This document shows, piece after piece, positions 8,382 through 16,635 of a DNA stretch of 64,000 nucleotides. The position numbers and the translations under genes were made by a program. The number at the start of each line of letters is the position of its first letter. Position 1 is the stretch's first letter. The stretch lies in the NCBI RefSeq assembly GCF_002982075.1, contig NZ_PUEJ01000006.1, positions 62,001-126,000 on the forward strand, in the 5' to 3' direction. This DNA comes from Labrys okinawensis (GTDB taxonomy: Bacteria; Pseudomonadota; Alphaproteobacteria; Rhizobiales; Labraceae). The notes beneath the pieces were generated by a model. That model ran no database searches, was not told the DNA's origin, and saw nothing but the letters and a program-made list of their open reading frames with translations.

Positions 8382-8776
8382 GATCCGTCCTCCATCGCGC
8401 GCGACAAGGTCGCTTCCGCCATGCAGGCGAGCACGCCGTTCCCCGTCTTGACGAAGAGGCGCAGCACGGCCGGCCCGCCGTCTTCGTGGCGCTTGACCGT
8501 CCGCCCTGATATCTCGACGCTCGCCCCGACGGGCACCGGGGCCATGAAGCGGGTCGACAGGCCGGCGACGGTCGCCTCGGGCAGAAAGCGCCGCACCGCC
8601 TCGTGCAGATAGGCAACCAGCAGCATGCCGTGCACGGGCGCGGCCTGGAGGCCGATGGTGCGGGCAATGGCCGCGCTGACATGCAGCGGATTGGTATCAC
8701 CGGAGGCGCGGGCGAACGCCTCGACCGTGGCCGGGCCGATCGGGCCGATGACGAGGGGCGGCATCACGGCACTCAT
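8378..8776 (-). CDS. MaoC-type (R)-specific hydratase/dehydratase
   Basis: A 132-residue hot-dog-fold protein. ASGDTNPLHV followed by the PVHGMLL segment is the hydratase 2 signature, with the Asp-His pair that adds or removes water at the acyl beta position. The ATG at 8776 overlaps the stop of the previous gene (ATGA), as do most joins in this run. With the ketosynthase, SDR and ACP it completes a small acyl-chain elongation cycle. It may produce a (R)-3-hydroxy or an unsaturated acyl chain. Confidence 0.85.
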   Translation of the reverse strand: MSAVMPPLVIGPIGPATVEAFARASGDTNPLHVSAAIARTIGLQAAPVHGMLLVAYLHEAVRRFLPEATVAGLSTRFMAPVPVGASVEISGRTVKRHEDGGPAVLRLFVKTGNGVLACMAEATLSRAMEDGS

Positions 8777-9192
8777 TGCGCCAGCTCCGGCTGGAACAAC
8801 CGATAGGTCGCGGCGAAATCGGCGATGACCTCGCCATCCGAGCCTTCGATATGCGCCTCGATCTGCACATCGTCGGGCAGGGCGGCATCCGCCTGGCGGG
8901 TGATCACGAAGCGGATCTCCTCGCCGATGCGCAAAGCGCGCCGATAGCTGAAACGCTGGGCGATCAGCACGGGAATGAGATGCTCCTCGCCGGCAAGATC
9001 CTCGAAGGCAGCCTTGGCGGCCGGGTGCCACAGCCAGATCGCCGGGAAGGTCGCGGGAACCTCGTCGCCGTCACGCGCCATTCCTTCGCCCGTCATGCCG
9101 TCGAAGGCAGTCGCCTCGCGATAGCGCCGCACGGCATCCGCCTCGACCCGGGCGGCGATGGGTCCGATCCGCAGAGGCGGCGGCGCGCTCAT
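8773..9192 (-). CDS. Hot-dog-fold dehydratase/thioesterase-like protein, partner of the MaoC gene
   Basis: The 139-residue protein starts MSAPPPLRIGPIAARVEAD; its ATG at 9192 overlaps the ketosynthase stop (ATGA). It looks like a diverged MaoC/FAS1-type dehydratase half: hydrophobic strands, IPVLIAQRFSYRRALRIGEE and a C-terminal DGEVIADFAATYRLFQ. The D-x-x-x-x-H hydratase motif seen in its neighbour is not obvious, so the two adjacent proteins may form a heterodimer with one active subunit, as in mycobacterial HadAB/HadBC. That comparison is inferred from size and pairing. Confidence 0.7.
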   Translation of the reverse strand: MSAPPPLRIGPIAARVEADAVRRYREATAFDGMTGEGMARDGDEVPATFPAIWLWHPAAKAAFEDLAGEEHLIPVLIAQRFSYRRALRIGEEIRFVITRQADAALPDDVQIEAHIEGSDGEVIADFAATYRLFQPELAQ

Positions 9193-10400
9193 GCCTGTCC
9201 GACGATCAGCACCGCATTGATGCCGCCAAATGCGAAGGAATTCGTCATGGCATGGCGCATCGTCACCGCCCTCTTCTGCCCTGGCACGCAATCAAGATCG
9301 CATCGGGGATCGGGCGTTGTCCAGTTGAGGGTCGGTGGCACCACGCCTTCGCGCAGGGCCATCACCGTGATCGCCAGCTCGATGGCGCCGCCCGCGCCCA
9401 GGGCGTGGCCATGCACCGGCTTGGTGGAAGAGACGGGCAGGCCGGGCAGATGCCCGCCGAAAACAGCGGCAAGAGCGGCGGCTTCGGTGGCGTCGTTGGC
9501 GAGCGTGCCGGTGCCATGGGCGTTGACATAGCCGATCGCCTCCGGCTCCAGACCGGCATCCTCGAGGGCCTGGCGCATGGCCGAGGCCGCGCCGCCGGCA
9601 TCCGGGCGCACAATGTCGCCGGCATCGCTGGACGTGCCGTAGCCGCACAGTTCGGCCAGCGGCGCCGCCCGCCTGGACCGGGCACTCTCCTCGCTCTCCA
9701 GCACGAATATCGCGGCGCCTTCCCCGAGTACCATGCCGTTGCGGTCCTTGGAGAAGGGACGGCAGGCATTGGGCGAGAGCACGCGCAGGGCTTCCCAGCC
9801 CTTCATCCCCGAGGCGGTGATGCAGGCCTCGGCTCCGCCGACCACGGCCCGGTCGACCAGGCCGGCGCGGATGAAATGGGCGCCGAGGCCGATGGCCTGC
9901 GTGCCGGAGGCGCAGGCGCTGGCCACCGCAAAGGACGGGCCCCGCGCGCCATGGCGGGCACTCAGCTGCGAAGCGGCACCATTCGGCATCAGGCGCGGCA
10001 CGCTCCAGGGATCGAGGCGCTGGCCGGTGACATAGGCGTTGTGGATGCCGATCTCGATGGTCTCACCCCCGCCGATGCCGGTGCCGACGATGGTGGCCGT
10101 GCGTTCGCCCTGCCGGTCGCCGCGGGCAAAGCCGGCCTGGGCCAGGGCCTCGTCGCCGGCGACGATGGCGAGCTGGGTGAAACGGTCGCAAAAGGCCAGC
10201 ACGTCGGGCTCGATATGGGCGGCCGGGTCGAAACCGCGCAACTGGCCGGCGATGCGGATATTGTGGCGCAGTTCCCGTGCCACCTCGAGTGGGCCGATGG
10301 CGCTCCGGCCCTCGCGGGCGGCCTCCCACAGCGCCGGCACGCCCAGCCCCGCCGCCGTCGCCGCTCCCATGCCGGTAATGTAGACGCGTGTTCTACTCAA
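9189..10400 (-). CDS. Beta-ketoacyl synthase (FabF/NodE type)
   Basis: A 403-residue condensing enzyme. The catalytic residues are intact: Cys163 in SACASGTQ, His295 in NAHGTGT, Lys327 and His332 in STKPVHGHALGA. It would elongate an acyl chain on the adjacent ACP with malonyl units, separately from the housekeeping FabF. The start is a TTG at 10400 with no strong Shine-Dalgarno; a dispersed repeat occupies 10416-10500 just upstream. It leads the coupled run ketosynthase-dehydratase-dehydratase-SDR-GT21-GT2. NodE and the KS of lipid A very-long-chain acyl synthesis are precedents for such dedicated enzymes. Confidence 0.88.
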   Translation of the reverse strand: MSRTRVYITGMGAATAAGLGVPALWEAAREGRSAIGPLEVARELRHNIRIAGQLRGFDPAAHIEPDVLAFCDRFTQLAIVAGDEALAQAGFARGDRQGERTATIVGTGIGGGETIEIGIHNAYVTGQRLDPWSVPRLMPNGAASQLSARHGARGPSFAVASACASGTQAIGLGAHFIRAGLVDRAVVGGAEACITASGMKGWEALRVLSPNACRPFSKDRNGMVLGEGAAIFVLESEESARSRRAAPLAELCGYGTSSDAGDIVRPDAGGAASAMRQALEDAGLEPEAIGYVNAHGTGTLANDATEAAALAAVFGGHLPGLPVSSTKPVHGHALGAGGAIELAITVMALREGVVPPTLNWTTPDPRCDLDCVPGQKRAVTMRHAMTNSFAFGGINAVLIVGQA

Positions 10401-10415
10401 ACCAGAGCCCGTTCC

Positions 10416-10500
10416 AGAGCGTTTTCCAGAGAAGCCGACAGACTTTTCGACTAGGAAAACGCGTCAAAACAAAGAGTTAAACAGAAAGTCCGATTCGGGA
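10416..10500 (+). repeat. Copy D of a ~100-bp dispersed palindromic repeat (diverged)
   Basis: It begins AGAGCGTTTTCC and contains AAAACGCGTCAAAACAAAGAG, the core shared with copies at 10823, 34115, 37377 and 41196. The central and right parts are diverged. It separates the ketosynthase and ACP genes. Confidence 0.6.
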
Positions 10501-10515
10501 AAATCGCGGTTTGTC

Positions 10516-10800
10516 CTAGGATTTCTCGCTGGCGATGCGTGCCAGCACGCCGTCGATGAAGGATTTGAGATCCTTGGCTTCGGCGATCGAACCGTCCATC
10601 GGAATATAGACGTCGAACTTCTCCTCCACCGCCGTGAGGATCATCACGATGTCGATGGATTTGAGGCCGAGCGTCTCGAAGGTGGCATCCGGCGTGACCT
10701 TCTCGCGATCCACCATGCCCTCGGATACGATCAGGTTGACGACCTCGTCATAGACACGCTGCGGATCGGACAGGATGTTATCTTGGGTATGGGTCGACAT
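10516..10800 (-). CDS. Acyl carrier protein
   Basis: This 94-residue acidic protein has the four-helix ACP pattern. Ser48 in LGLKSIDIVM is the probable 4'-phosphopantetheine site; LKS replaces the usual DSL, a variation found in specialised ACPs. The ATG at 10800 has AGGA six bases upstream. It lies between the ketosynthase and the GNAT-type acyltransferase on the same strand, with a dispersed repeat on each side. In Caulobacter a dedicated ACP is one of the ceramide genes, which fits the SPT-like and acyltransferase genes here. Confidence 0.87.
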   Translation of the reverse strand: MSTHTQDNILSDPQRVYDEVVNLIVSEGMVDREKVTPDATFETLGLKSIDIVMILTAVEEKFDVYIPMDGSIAEAKDLKSFIDGVLARIASEKS

Positions 10801-10822
10801 CTTCTTCCTGGACACGTCCCTT

Positions 10823-10918
10823 GAGCAAAACGCGTTCTAGCTAACCGCTCGATTGCTCAAGCTTTTTGTTTCAACGCGTCTTGCGATTCTTGGCAATGCC
10901 GTCAAACCACAAAACGCT
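10823..10918 (-). repeat. Copy C of a ~100-bp dispersed palindromic repeat
   Basis: Read on the minus strand it starts AGCGTTTTGTGGTTTGACGG, passes CCAAGAATCGCAAGACGCG and ends near GAACGCGTTTTGCTC. It aligns along its length with copies at 34115 and 41196. It lies between the GNAT-type gene and the ACP gene. Confidence 0.75.
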
Positions 10919-10924
10919 ACGGGC

Positions 10925-12070
10925 CTAATGGGACTGAATCGATGCTTCAAAGACGCCGAAACGGCGTGTCGACCGGGCCCCAAGCCATTCAACTACGCTC
11001 GTCATGGCATAGTTGTCGTCAAGAATCCAACCGCATTCCAAATCTTGCACACCGGTGATGGCCGCCCGGCGCATCAATTCGTCCACCAGGATGAGCGCGA
11101 CACTGGCGCCGGAGACCGAGCCGACGAGGCGCGGCGCCACCCCGAACAGCACGGCGCGGCCGCCGGTGAACCGCCGCGTCAGGCCGCGCCAGGCCAGTTT
11201 CAGCCAGCCGAGCGGGGACGGCGCCCCACCGAGGTCGCCGGTGATCTCGAAGATGTTGGGCAGGAAGAGGGCGAAGCCGAGCAACTCGCCGTTTCGTTCG
11301 ACGAAGACGCCGTAATCGGCCTTGAGCAGGGGTTTGAACGCCTTGATCATCGCCGCCATTTCGGCTTGCGAGACCGGCACGAACCCCCAATTGGCGGCCC
11401 AGGAGCCGTTGAACAACAGGCGCCCGAGCTCGGCATCCTCGGCCAGCCGGTCCATGCGCATGGCGCGGATGTCGAACCCCTTGCGGCGACGCTCCATGCC
11501 GAGCTTTTCGAGCCGCTCGGCAAGATCGCTGCGGCGCCGGTCGAAGCCGTAGGAGTGCAGCGTCTTCACCAGCTTGAGCCCCGCCGCTTCCAGATGGCCG
11601 CGCAGATAAGGCGGGTGCCAGGGCATCAGCACCATGGCGGGTGCGGTGAAACCATCGATCAGCAGGCCTGATTCGGCATTGATCGACAGCGTGAAGGGGC
11701 CGCGCATCACCGTCCTGCCCTTGCCGGCGAGATGAGCGGCGGCGGTCCGCACCAGTTCGACGACCACCTCCTCATCATCCACCGCGTCGAGACAGCCGAA
11801 AAAGCCGATGCCTTCATGCTGGGCGCCCGTGGCGAGATGATCGATCTGCGCGGAGATGCGGCCGACGGCCCTGCCCTCCCCGTCATAGGCAAGCCAGTAC
11901 GCCGCCTCGCCATGGGTCCAGAAGGCGCTCCTGGCGGGGTCGATCAACTGGGCCCGATCATGATCGAGCGGCGCGACATAATCGCTGAACTCGGCATAGA
12001 TCCGTCGCGGCAAAGCGAGGAACTGCCGGAGTTCGCGCTTGGAGGAAACGGGGCGGACGCTGACGGGCAT
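10925..12070 (-). CDS. GNAT-fold acyltransferase, candidate bacterial ceramide synthase
   Basis: A 381-residue soluble protein. The N-terminal part (VRPVSSKRELRQFLALPRRI, then SAFWTHGEAAYWLA and GRAVGRISAQID) and the middle RGPFTLSINAESGLLIDGF belong to a family of GNAT-like proteins often annotated as N-acetyltransferase or dATP pyrophosphohydrolase. The Caulobacter ceramide synthase gene product is, as I recall, in this group. Acylating a sphingoid base amine with an acyl-ACP would suit the adjacent ACP. The ATG at 12070 is 156 bases from the divergent ABC permease. Family placement is good; the exact activity is inferred. Confidence 0.7.
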   Translation of the reverse strand: MPVSVRPVSSKRELRQFLALPRRIYAEFSDYVAPLDHDRAQLIDPARSAFWTHGEAAYWLAYDGEGRAVGRISAQIDHLATGAQHEGIGFFGCLDAVDDEEVVVELVRTAAAHLAGKGRTVMRGPFTLSINAESGLLIDGFTAPAMVLMPWHPPYLRGHLEAAGLKLVKTLHSYGFDRRRSDLAERLEKLGMERRRKGFDIRAMRMDRLAEDAELGRLLFNGSWAANWGFVPVSQAEMAAMIKAFKPLLKADYGVFVERNGELLGFALFLPNIFEITGDLGGAPSPLGWLKLAWRGLTRRFTGGRAVLFGVAPRLVGSVSGASVALILVDELMRRAAITGVQDLECGWILDDNYAMTSVVEWLGARSTRRFGVFEASIQSH

Positions 12071-12226
12071 GCCGCCCTTCTGTCAAGTTCGGGCCGGAAA
12101 GGCAACGGGGGCGGAGCTTCGGACCCGCCTGGAACCGCGCCGCCCGCCGGAAAGGCCAAGCCGATCCGAAGACCTGCCCTCGGCGCCTCTTGTTCCGCCT
12201 CCGCCCTTTGGGTATGGCATGCCCTC

Positions 12227-13039
12227 ATGGAAACCCAGCCCCTGCTGCAGCCCTTTGCCGATATCTGGCGCCAGCGCGAACTGTTTCGCGCCATCCTGAC
12301 CCGCGAATTGCAGGTGCGCTTTCGCGGCTCCGTGTTCGGCTGGGCCTGGGCCGTGCTGGCGCCCCTGGTGATGCTGTCGATCTACACGCTGGTCTTCTCG
12401 GGCGCGCTCAAGGTCGGCGCCGCCCAGGACAGCGGCGGGCGCTTCGGCTATGCCTTCTCAATCTTCGTCGGCCTGGTCGTCTTCAATTTTTTCGCCGAGA
12501 TCGCCTATCGCGCCCCGCTCCTGCTGGCCGAGCACAAGCACATCATCCGCCGTTCGATCTTCCCGCCCCAAATCCTGGCCTGGATCGCGGTGGCGCGCGG
12601 CGGCGTCTACATGCTGATCGCGCTCGCCGTGCTGCTGACCGGGCAGATCCTGATCGACCAGTCGATCCACTGGTCCTGGCTGGCGCTGCCCTTCATTCTC
12701 CTGCCGCTCGGCCTCGCCTTGCTCGGTATCGTCTGGATCCTCTCCACCATCGGCGCGCTGACCAGCGATCTCAACCACCTCATCATCTCGATCATTCCGG
12801 TGGCGATGTTCGCCACGCCCGTCTTCTACGAAGCCTCGAATGTGCCGGAAGGCTGGCGCTGGCTGCTCTATCTCAATCCCCTGACCGGCATCATCGAGAT
12901 GATGCGCACCGCCATCCTGCGCGGCAATTGGCCCGATGGCCTGCTCTACCTGACCTGCCTCGCCGCCTCGCTTGCGGTATTCTATGCTGGCCGGACCCTG
13001 TTCATGCGAAAGAAGACGATCCTTGTCGATATCATCTGA
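12227..13039 (+). CDS. ABC-2 type export permease (Wzm/KpsM-like)
   Basis: The 270-residue protein has six hydrophobic segments and the ABC-2 layout seen in polysaccharide exporters: FRAILTRELQVRFRGSVFGW at the N-terminus, the TPVFYEASNVPEGWRW loop and the YLNPLTGIIEMMR motif. ATG at 12227 is chosen because the longer frame from 11732 would overlap the divergent acyltransferase. It pairs with the ATPase gene that overlaps its end. It probably moves a lipid-linked glycan or glycolipid across the inner membrane. Confidence 0.87.
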   Translation: METQPLLQPFADIWRQRELFRAILTRELQVRFRGSVFGWAWAVLAPLVMLSIYTLVFSGALKVGAAQDSGGRFGYAFSIFVGLVVFNFFAEIAYRAPLLLAEHKHIIRRSIFPPQILAWIAVARGGVYMLIALAVLLTGQILIDQSIHWSWLALPFILLPLGLALLGIVWILSTIGALTSDLNHLIISIIPVAMFATPVFYEASNVPEGWRWLLYLNPLTGIIEMMRTAILRGNWPDGLLYLTCLAASLAVFYAGRTLFMRKKTILVDII

Positions 13040-13841
13040 ACAGACGCTCGCCCAAGATCTCGTCCACGATCTCGTCCAGGACCTCGCGGTCGAGTGCCGC
13101 GATCTCGGCAAGGCGTATCAGTTCTACCGCCGCCCGATCGACCAGGTGAAGCAGGTGCTGCTTGGCGGCAAGAGGCGCTATTACGACGAATATTGGGCGC
13201 TCAAGGAGATCGGCTTCGCCATTCCCAAGGGCGCCGCGGTCGGCATCGTCGGGCGCAACGGCTCGGGCAAATCGACCCTTCTGCAAATCCTGTGCGGCAT
13301 CACCGCCCCCACTGTCGGCACGCTCACCGTCAAGGGGCGCATCGCCCCGGTGCTGGCGCTGGGCGCCGCCTTCGACTACGAACTGACGGGCCGCGAGAAC
13401 TGCTATCTCTCGGGCGCCATTCTCGGCCTCAAGCGTGCGCAGGTCGCCGAGAGGCTGCCCGCCATCCAGGAACTCTGCGGCCTCGGCGATTTCTTCGAGC
13501 AACCGGTGAAGCTCTATTCCAGCGGCATGGGCGCCCGCCTTGCCTTCGCCATCTGCGCGCATGCCGACGGGGACGTGCTGATCGTCGACGAGGCCCTCGC
13601 CGTGGGGGACGATGCCTTCCGCGAGCGCTGCCGCACCCTGATCCGCGCCTTCCGCCAGCGCGGCACCATCCTGTTCGTCTCCCATGATCTCGACCAGGTG
13701 GCGGAGCTGTGCGAACGCACGATCTGGATCGACCGCGGCCGCCTCAGGGCCGACGGAGAGACGCATGCCGTCATCCGCGACTATCGCAAGGCGCTGGCCG
13801 AGGAGGCCGACGATCCCAACCGCTTCGCCTTCATGACCTGA
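13023..13841 (+). CDS. ABC transporter ATPase for polysaccharide/glycolipid export (Wzt/KpsT-like)
   Basis: About 272 residues. Walker A is GRNGSGKST, the signature is YSSGMGARLAFA, Walker B is VLIVDEALAVGD and the switch is SHD; GRENCYLSG and YSSGMG are typical of the polysaccharide-export group. The protein lacks the extra C-terminal glycan-binding domain of O-antigen Wzt proteins, so it is more like KpsT or short Wzt forms. The start is uncertain: TTG at 13023 overlaps the permease end by 17 bases, while an ATG at 12984 is also open. It works with the permease encoded just upstream. Confidence 0.87.
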   Translation: MSISSEQTLAQDLVHDLVQDLAVECRDLGKAYQFYRRPIDQVKQVLLGGKRRYYDEYWALKEIGFAIPKGAAVGIVGRNGSGKSTLLQILCGITAPTVGTLTVKGRIAPVLALGAAFDYELTGRENCYLSGAILGLKRAQVAERLPAIQELCGLGDFFEQPVKLYSSGMGARLAFAICAHADGDVLIVDEALAVGDDAFRERCRTLIRAFRQRGTILFVSHDLDQVAELCERTIWIDRGRLRADGETHAVIRDYRKALAEEADDPNRFAFMT

Positions 13842-13897
13842 GGCGAATAGCAGGGAGGTGGAGGCATACTCCTCCCGCTTCGGAATCCGAAAAACGT

Positions 13898-13968
13898 TTG
13901 CGCTGCCCCTCACCCTTCCCCTCGCCCCGCCTCTTGCGGGGCGAGGGGAAGGGTGAGGGGCAGCGCAA
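13898..13968. repeat. 71-nt perfect inverted repeat, family 1 REP-like element
   Basis: Two 33-base arms match exactly around a CTCTT loop: the left arm starts TTGCGCTGCCCCTCACCC and the right arm mirrors it. It lies between the convergent ABC ATPase and double-methyltransferase genes and may terminate both. Half-elements of the same family occur at 45827, 45966 and 46397. Confidence 0.9.
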
Positions 13969-13992
13969 CCTAAATTGAAGAGCCCGCCTTCT

Positions 13993-15846
13993 CTATGACC
14001 GCCAGAACCATCGCCTGGCCGGTTTGGCCGGCTTGCCGGGTTCGAGCATAAAATTGGTGAGCTTGGGATAGGTCTGGCCGGACCACAGGACCGCATAGTT
14101 CCAGTCCCGGACGAGACGGCGAAACTGGGCCTCGTTGGCCTCGGTGACCTCGACGAACAGGATCGGGCGGCAACGCTGTATGGTGGCTTCAAGCCCGCCC
14201 AGCACCTTCAACTCCATGCCCTCGACATCGATCTTGATGAAATCGAAGTCATGCCCGGCGAAGAGATCGTCCCCCCTGGCGATCTGCACCGGGCCTTCGT
14301 CGGCCTGCCGGATCACCGTGCCGCCCGTATTGTGCTTGCTGTGGGTGAAGGTCTGCCCGGTGCCGGCCTGATCGCTCAGGGCAATGCCGAGATAGGAGAG
14401 GTCGACATTGGTCAGCCGGTTCAAGGCGCAATTGATGCGCAGGCAGGCCGCGGCCCCCGGTTGCGGCTCGATCGGGACGATCATGCGGGCGTCGGCGAAT
14501 TTGCCGAGGAAGACCGTGTGGTTGCCGAGATGCGCGCCGACATCGAGGATGCCGGCATTGTCAGGAAGGCGCGCTCGAATGCGTTCGAGTTCCTCGGCTT
14601 CGTAGAATTGTCCGCTGGCATGGAAGGCCTGCACCGAATCAGCCTCGTCATTGACGAGGAAGCTCACGCGCTCGGCCTTGTAATCGAACGATATCACGCT
14701 GCCGTCGACACGGCTGATGAGATTGGGCCTGACATCAAGCCGATCATCCAAAGCGACATCGATCGAATCGAGCCAGAAATTGGGATAACGATTGTCGAAG
14801 GATTCCGACTTCTCCCAATCGGGCAGGGCGTTGCCCGCCATGAGGCCATGATGCCGGAATTCCACTTCGACGACGTCGCTGCCCCGGGTTTGTGCCTCGA
14901 AGCGTATCCTCCGCCGGCCAGCGCCCTCGAAGTCGTAGGAGCCGATCTCGCTGTTGTCGACGACCACGCCGAAGCCCGGCTGCTCCGACAACTGCTTACG
15001 CCGCTCGCTGACACCGATCGGCCTCAGTTCGATATCGAAGGTCAGCTTCGTCGGTGCCTTCAGCCCGAGTTTCAACTGGATCAGCGAGGTGTATCCCTCC
15101 GTCACGGGCCGCCCGTTCTGAAGCGAAAAGCCGCGTGCCAGGAATGGCGGCGGTTCATTGAGCTTTCCCTGGAAGTCGATTCTAACAGGGAGCTTGAAAT
15201 TTTCCTCGATGCGATCGAATCGGCGCGCGGGGAACTTCTGTACATTGTAGCGCTGCAGCCACCAATCATCGCCTTCCATGTTGAAGGCGGGGCTGGCGCT
15301 CCGCTGAAAATAGGCCGTCGCTCCGGCGAGCCCCTGCGGGTGGAAGCCGTCGTCCTGCATCAGGAACCGATAGAGATTGTTGATCGTCGGGATGTGGATG
15401 TCGTCGAGGATCAGGATGCCGCCGACCTTGAGGTGCTGGTAGAAGGCAAAATACTCCAATTCCGGAAACGGATAGCCGTGGGGGCCATCGATCAGGACGA
15501 TGTCGACGTCATGCTGAAGCGGGTTGCTGAAAATCGTCCGCTGCGTCGGCCCGAAGATCCAGTTCACATTCTTCTTCTGTCCCGGAAATCCGAGCGCGAA
15601 ATTGACGCTCGAATTCTCCTCGGCCCTGTCGTCGTAACAATAGGCGGTGTGCTCTTGCGCGTAATGGGAGAACAATATCGTGGAGGCACCGCAACCCGTT
15701 TCGACGGAGCGTAGCGGCTGCCCTTTGAAGTGATCCTTCAGATAATATTCCATACGCTCGAGCGGCCACGTCGTAAGGGTACCGGCTCGGTGGGCGCCGC
15801 CGCGCTTGTTCTGGTAGCGGACAATGTCGTGTACGAGATTGGGCAT
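13993..15846 (-). CDS. Two-domain SAM methyltransferase with C-terminal FkbM domain
   Basis: This 617-residue protein joins two methyltransferase modules. Residues about 40-215 form a class I Rossmann domain (RSVETGCGASTILFS; DIVLIDGPHGYP; GGILILDDIH). Residues about 225-410 look beta-rich, with no recognised motif. Residues about 430-600 form an FkbM domain (ILDVGAHLGNHTVFLGK; IEPQPGAAACLRIN; FIKIDVEGMELKVL). FkbM proteins methylate sugar or polyketide hydroxyls, so it may cap the exported glycan. It converges on the exporter genes across the 71-nt repeat. The ATG at 15846 has only a weak Shine-Dalgarno. Full-length domain order is unusual. Confidence 0.78.
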   Translation of the reverse strand: MPNLVHDIVRYQNKRGGAHRAGTLTTWPLERMEYYLKDHFKGQPLRSVETGCGASTILFSHYAQEHTAYCYDDRAEENSSVNFALGFPGQKKNVNWIFGPTQRTIFSNPLQHDVDIVLIDGPHGYPFPELEYFAFYQHLKVGGILILDDIHIPTINNLYRFLMQDDGFHPQGLAGATAYFQRSASPAFNMEGDDWWLQRYNVQKFPARRFDRIEENFKLPVRIDFQGKLNEPPPFLARGFSLQNGRPVTEGYTSLIQLKLGLKAPTKLTFDIELRPIGVSERRKQLSEQPGFGVVVDNSEIGSYDFEGAGRRRIRFEAQTRGSDVVEVEFRHHGLMAGNALPDWEKSESFDNRYPNFWLDSIDVALDDRLDVRPNLISRVDGSVISFDYKAERVSFLVNDEADSVQAFHASGQFYEAEELERIRARLPDNAGILDVGAHLGNHTVFLGKFADARMIVPIEPQPGAAACLRINCALNRLTNVDLSYLGIALSDQAGTGQTFTHSKHNTGGTVIRQADEGPVQIARGDDLFAGHDFDFIKIDVEGMELKVLGGLEATIQRCRPILFVEVTEANEAQFRRLVRDWNYAVLWSGQTYPKLTNFMLEPGKPAKPARRWFWRS

Positions 15847-15944
15847 GGGATCCCGACCCTACGCGACCGGCGCCGGCCTGATCAATGCCGGAATACGAAG
15901 CGTTTCGCGATTTGACGGGATCGCCGGGCCAACCGCCTGCCCGA

Positions 15945-16508
15945 TCAGGATGCGCGCCGCCGCTGCGGTTCGACATAGGTGGAGAAGATATGGTCCCAGA
16001 ACGAGGTGACCACGCCGTAATTGCCTTCCTCGCCGCGATAATGATGCACCATATGCGCCAAGCGCAGGCGATAGAGCAGACTGCCCGGCTGCGGCGACCA
16101 GTGATGGGAGGCGTGATGCACCAGCATATAGGCGACATAGCCCAGCAGGATGCCGCTGGTAAAGCCGCCGGCAAAGGCCTGGCTGGCGAAATAGAGCGGC
16201 AAGTAGAACACCAGGAAAATCACGCCGACGCTCAAGAAAGACGGCGCTCCGATCATGCCCTTGGGCTCTTGATGATGGGCATCGTGCATGCGGTCGAAGA
16301 AGGGTACCGCGTGATAAACCCAGCGATGCACGGCATATTCCACGAAAGTCCAGCCGATGCAGCCCAGCACGAATGCCATCGCCCAGATGCCGGCGGCGGT
16401 GGCGTCATGCTGCAGAAGAGTCAAGAGAAGCAGGCCGAAGGCCGCAGCAGGGCAGAGTACAAAATCGCCAAAATAGAGAATTTTGTTCAAACGCATGCGC
16501 TTCACCAT
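15945..16508 (-). CDS. Fatty acid hydroxylase / sterol desaturase family membrane protein
   Basis: A 187-residue integral membrane di-iron enzyme. The histidine clusters are HRWVYH (61-66), HDAHH (75-79), HHASHH (131-136) and HMVHH (152-156), between hydrophobic segments. Family members hydroxylate fatty acids, sphingoid bases, sterols or carotenoids. Next to a sphingolipid-like locus, hydroxylation of the ceramide acyl chain or of the long-chain base is the natural guess. ATG at 16508 is preferred; a GTG at 16517 is possible. It lies 98 bases from the double-methyltransferase start on the same strand. Confidence 0.85.
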   Translation of the reverse strand: MVKRMRLNKILYFGDFVLCPAAAFGLLLLTLLQHDATAAGIWAMAFVLGCIGWTFVEYAVHRWVYHAVPFFDRMHDAHHQEPKGMIGAPSFLSVGVIFLVFYLPLYFASQAFAGGFTSGILLGYVAYMLVHHASHHWSPQPGSLLYRLRLAHMVHHYRGEEGNYGVVTSFWDHIFSTYVEPQRRRAS

Positions 16509-16635
16509 TCGATGCACTTTGGAAGCTAGAGCATATTTCTCCGCGATTGCGACAGTTTGAGGACAAAGTGCTGCGTCCTAGCAGCGCGCTCGGCCCTCTC
16601 TCGTCGCGGGTGAACAAAGCAAAAATCATGCCTCT

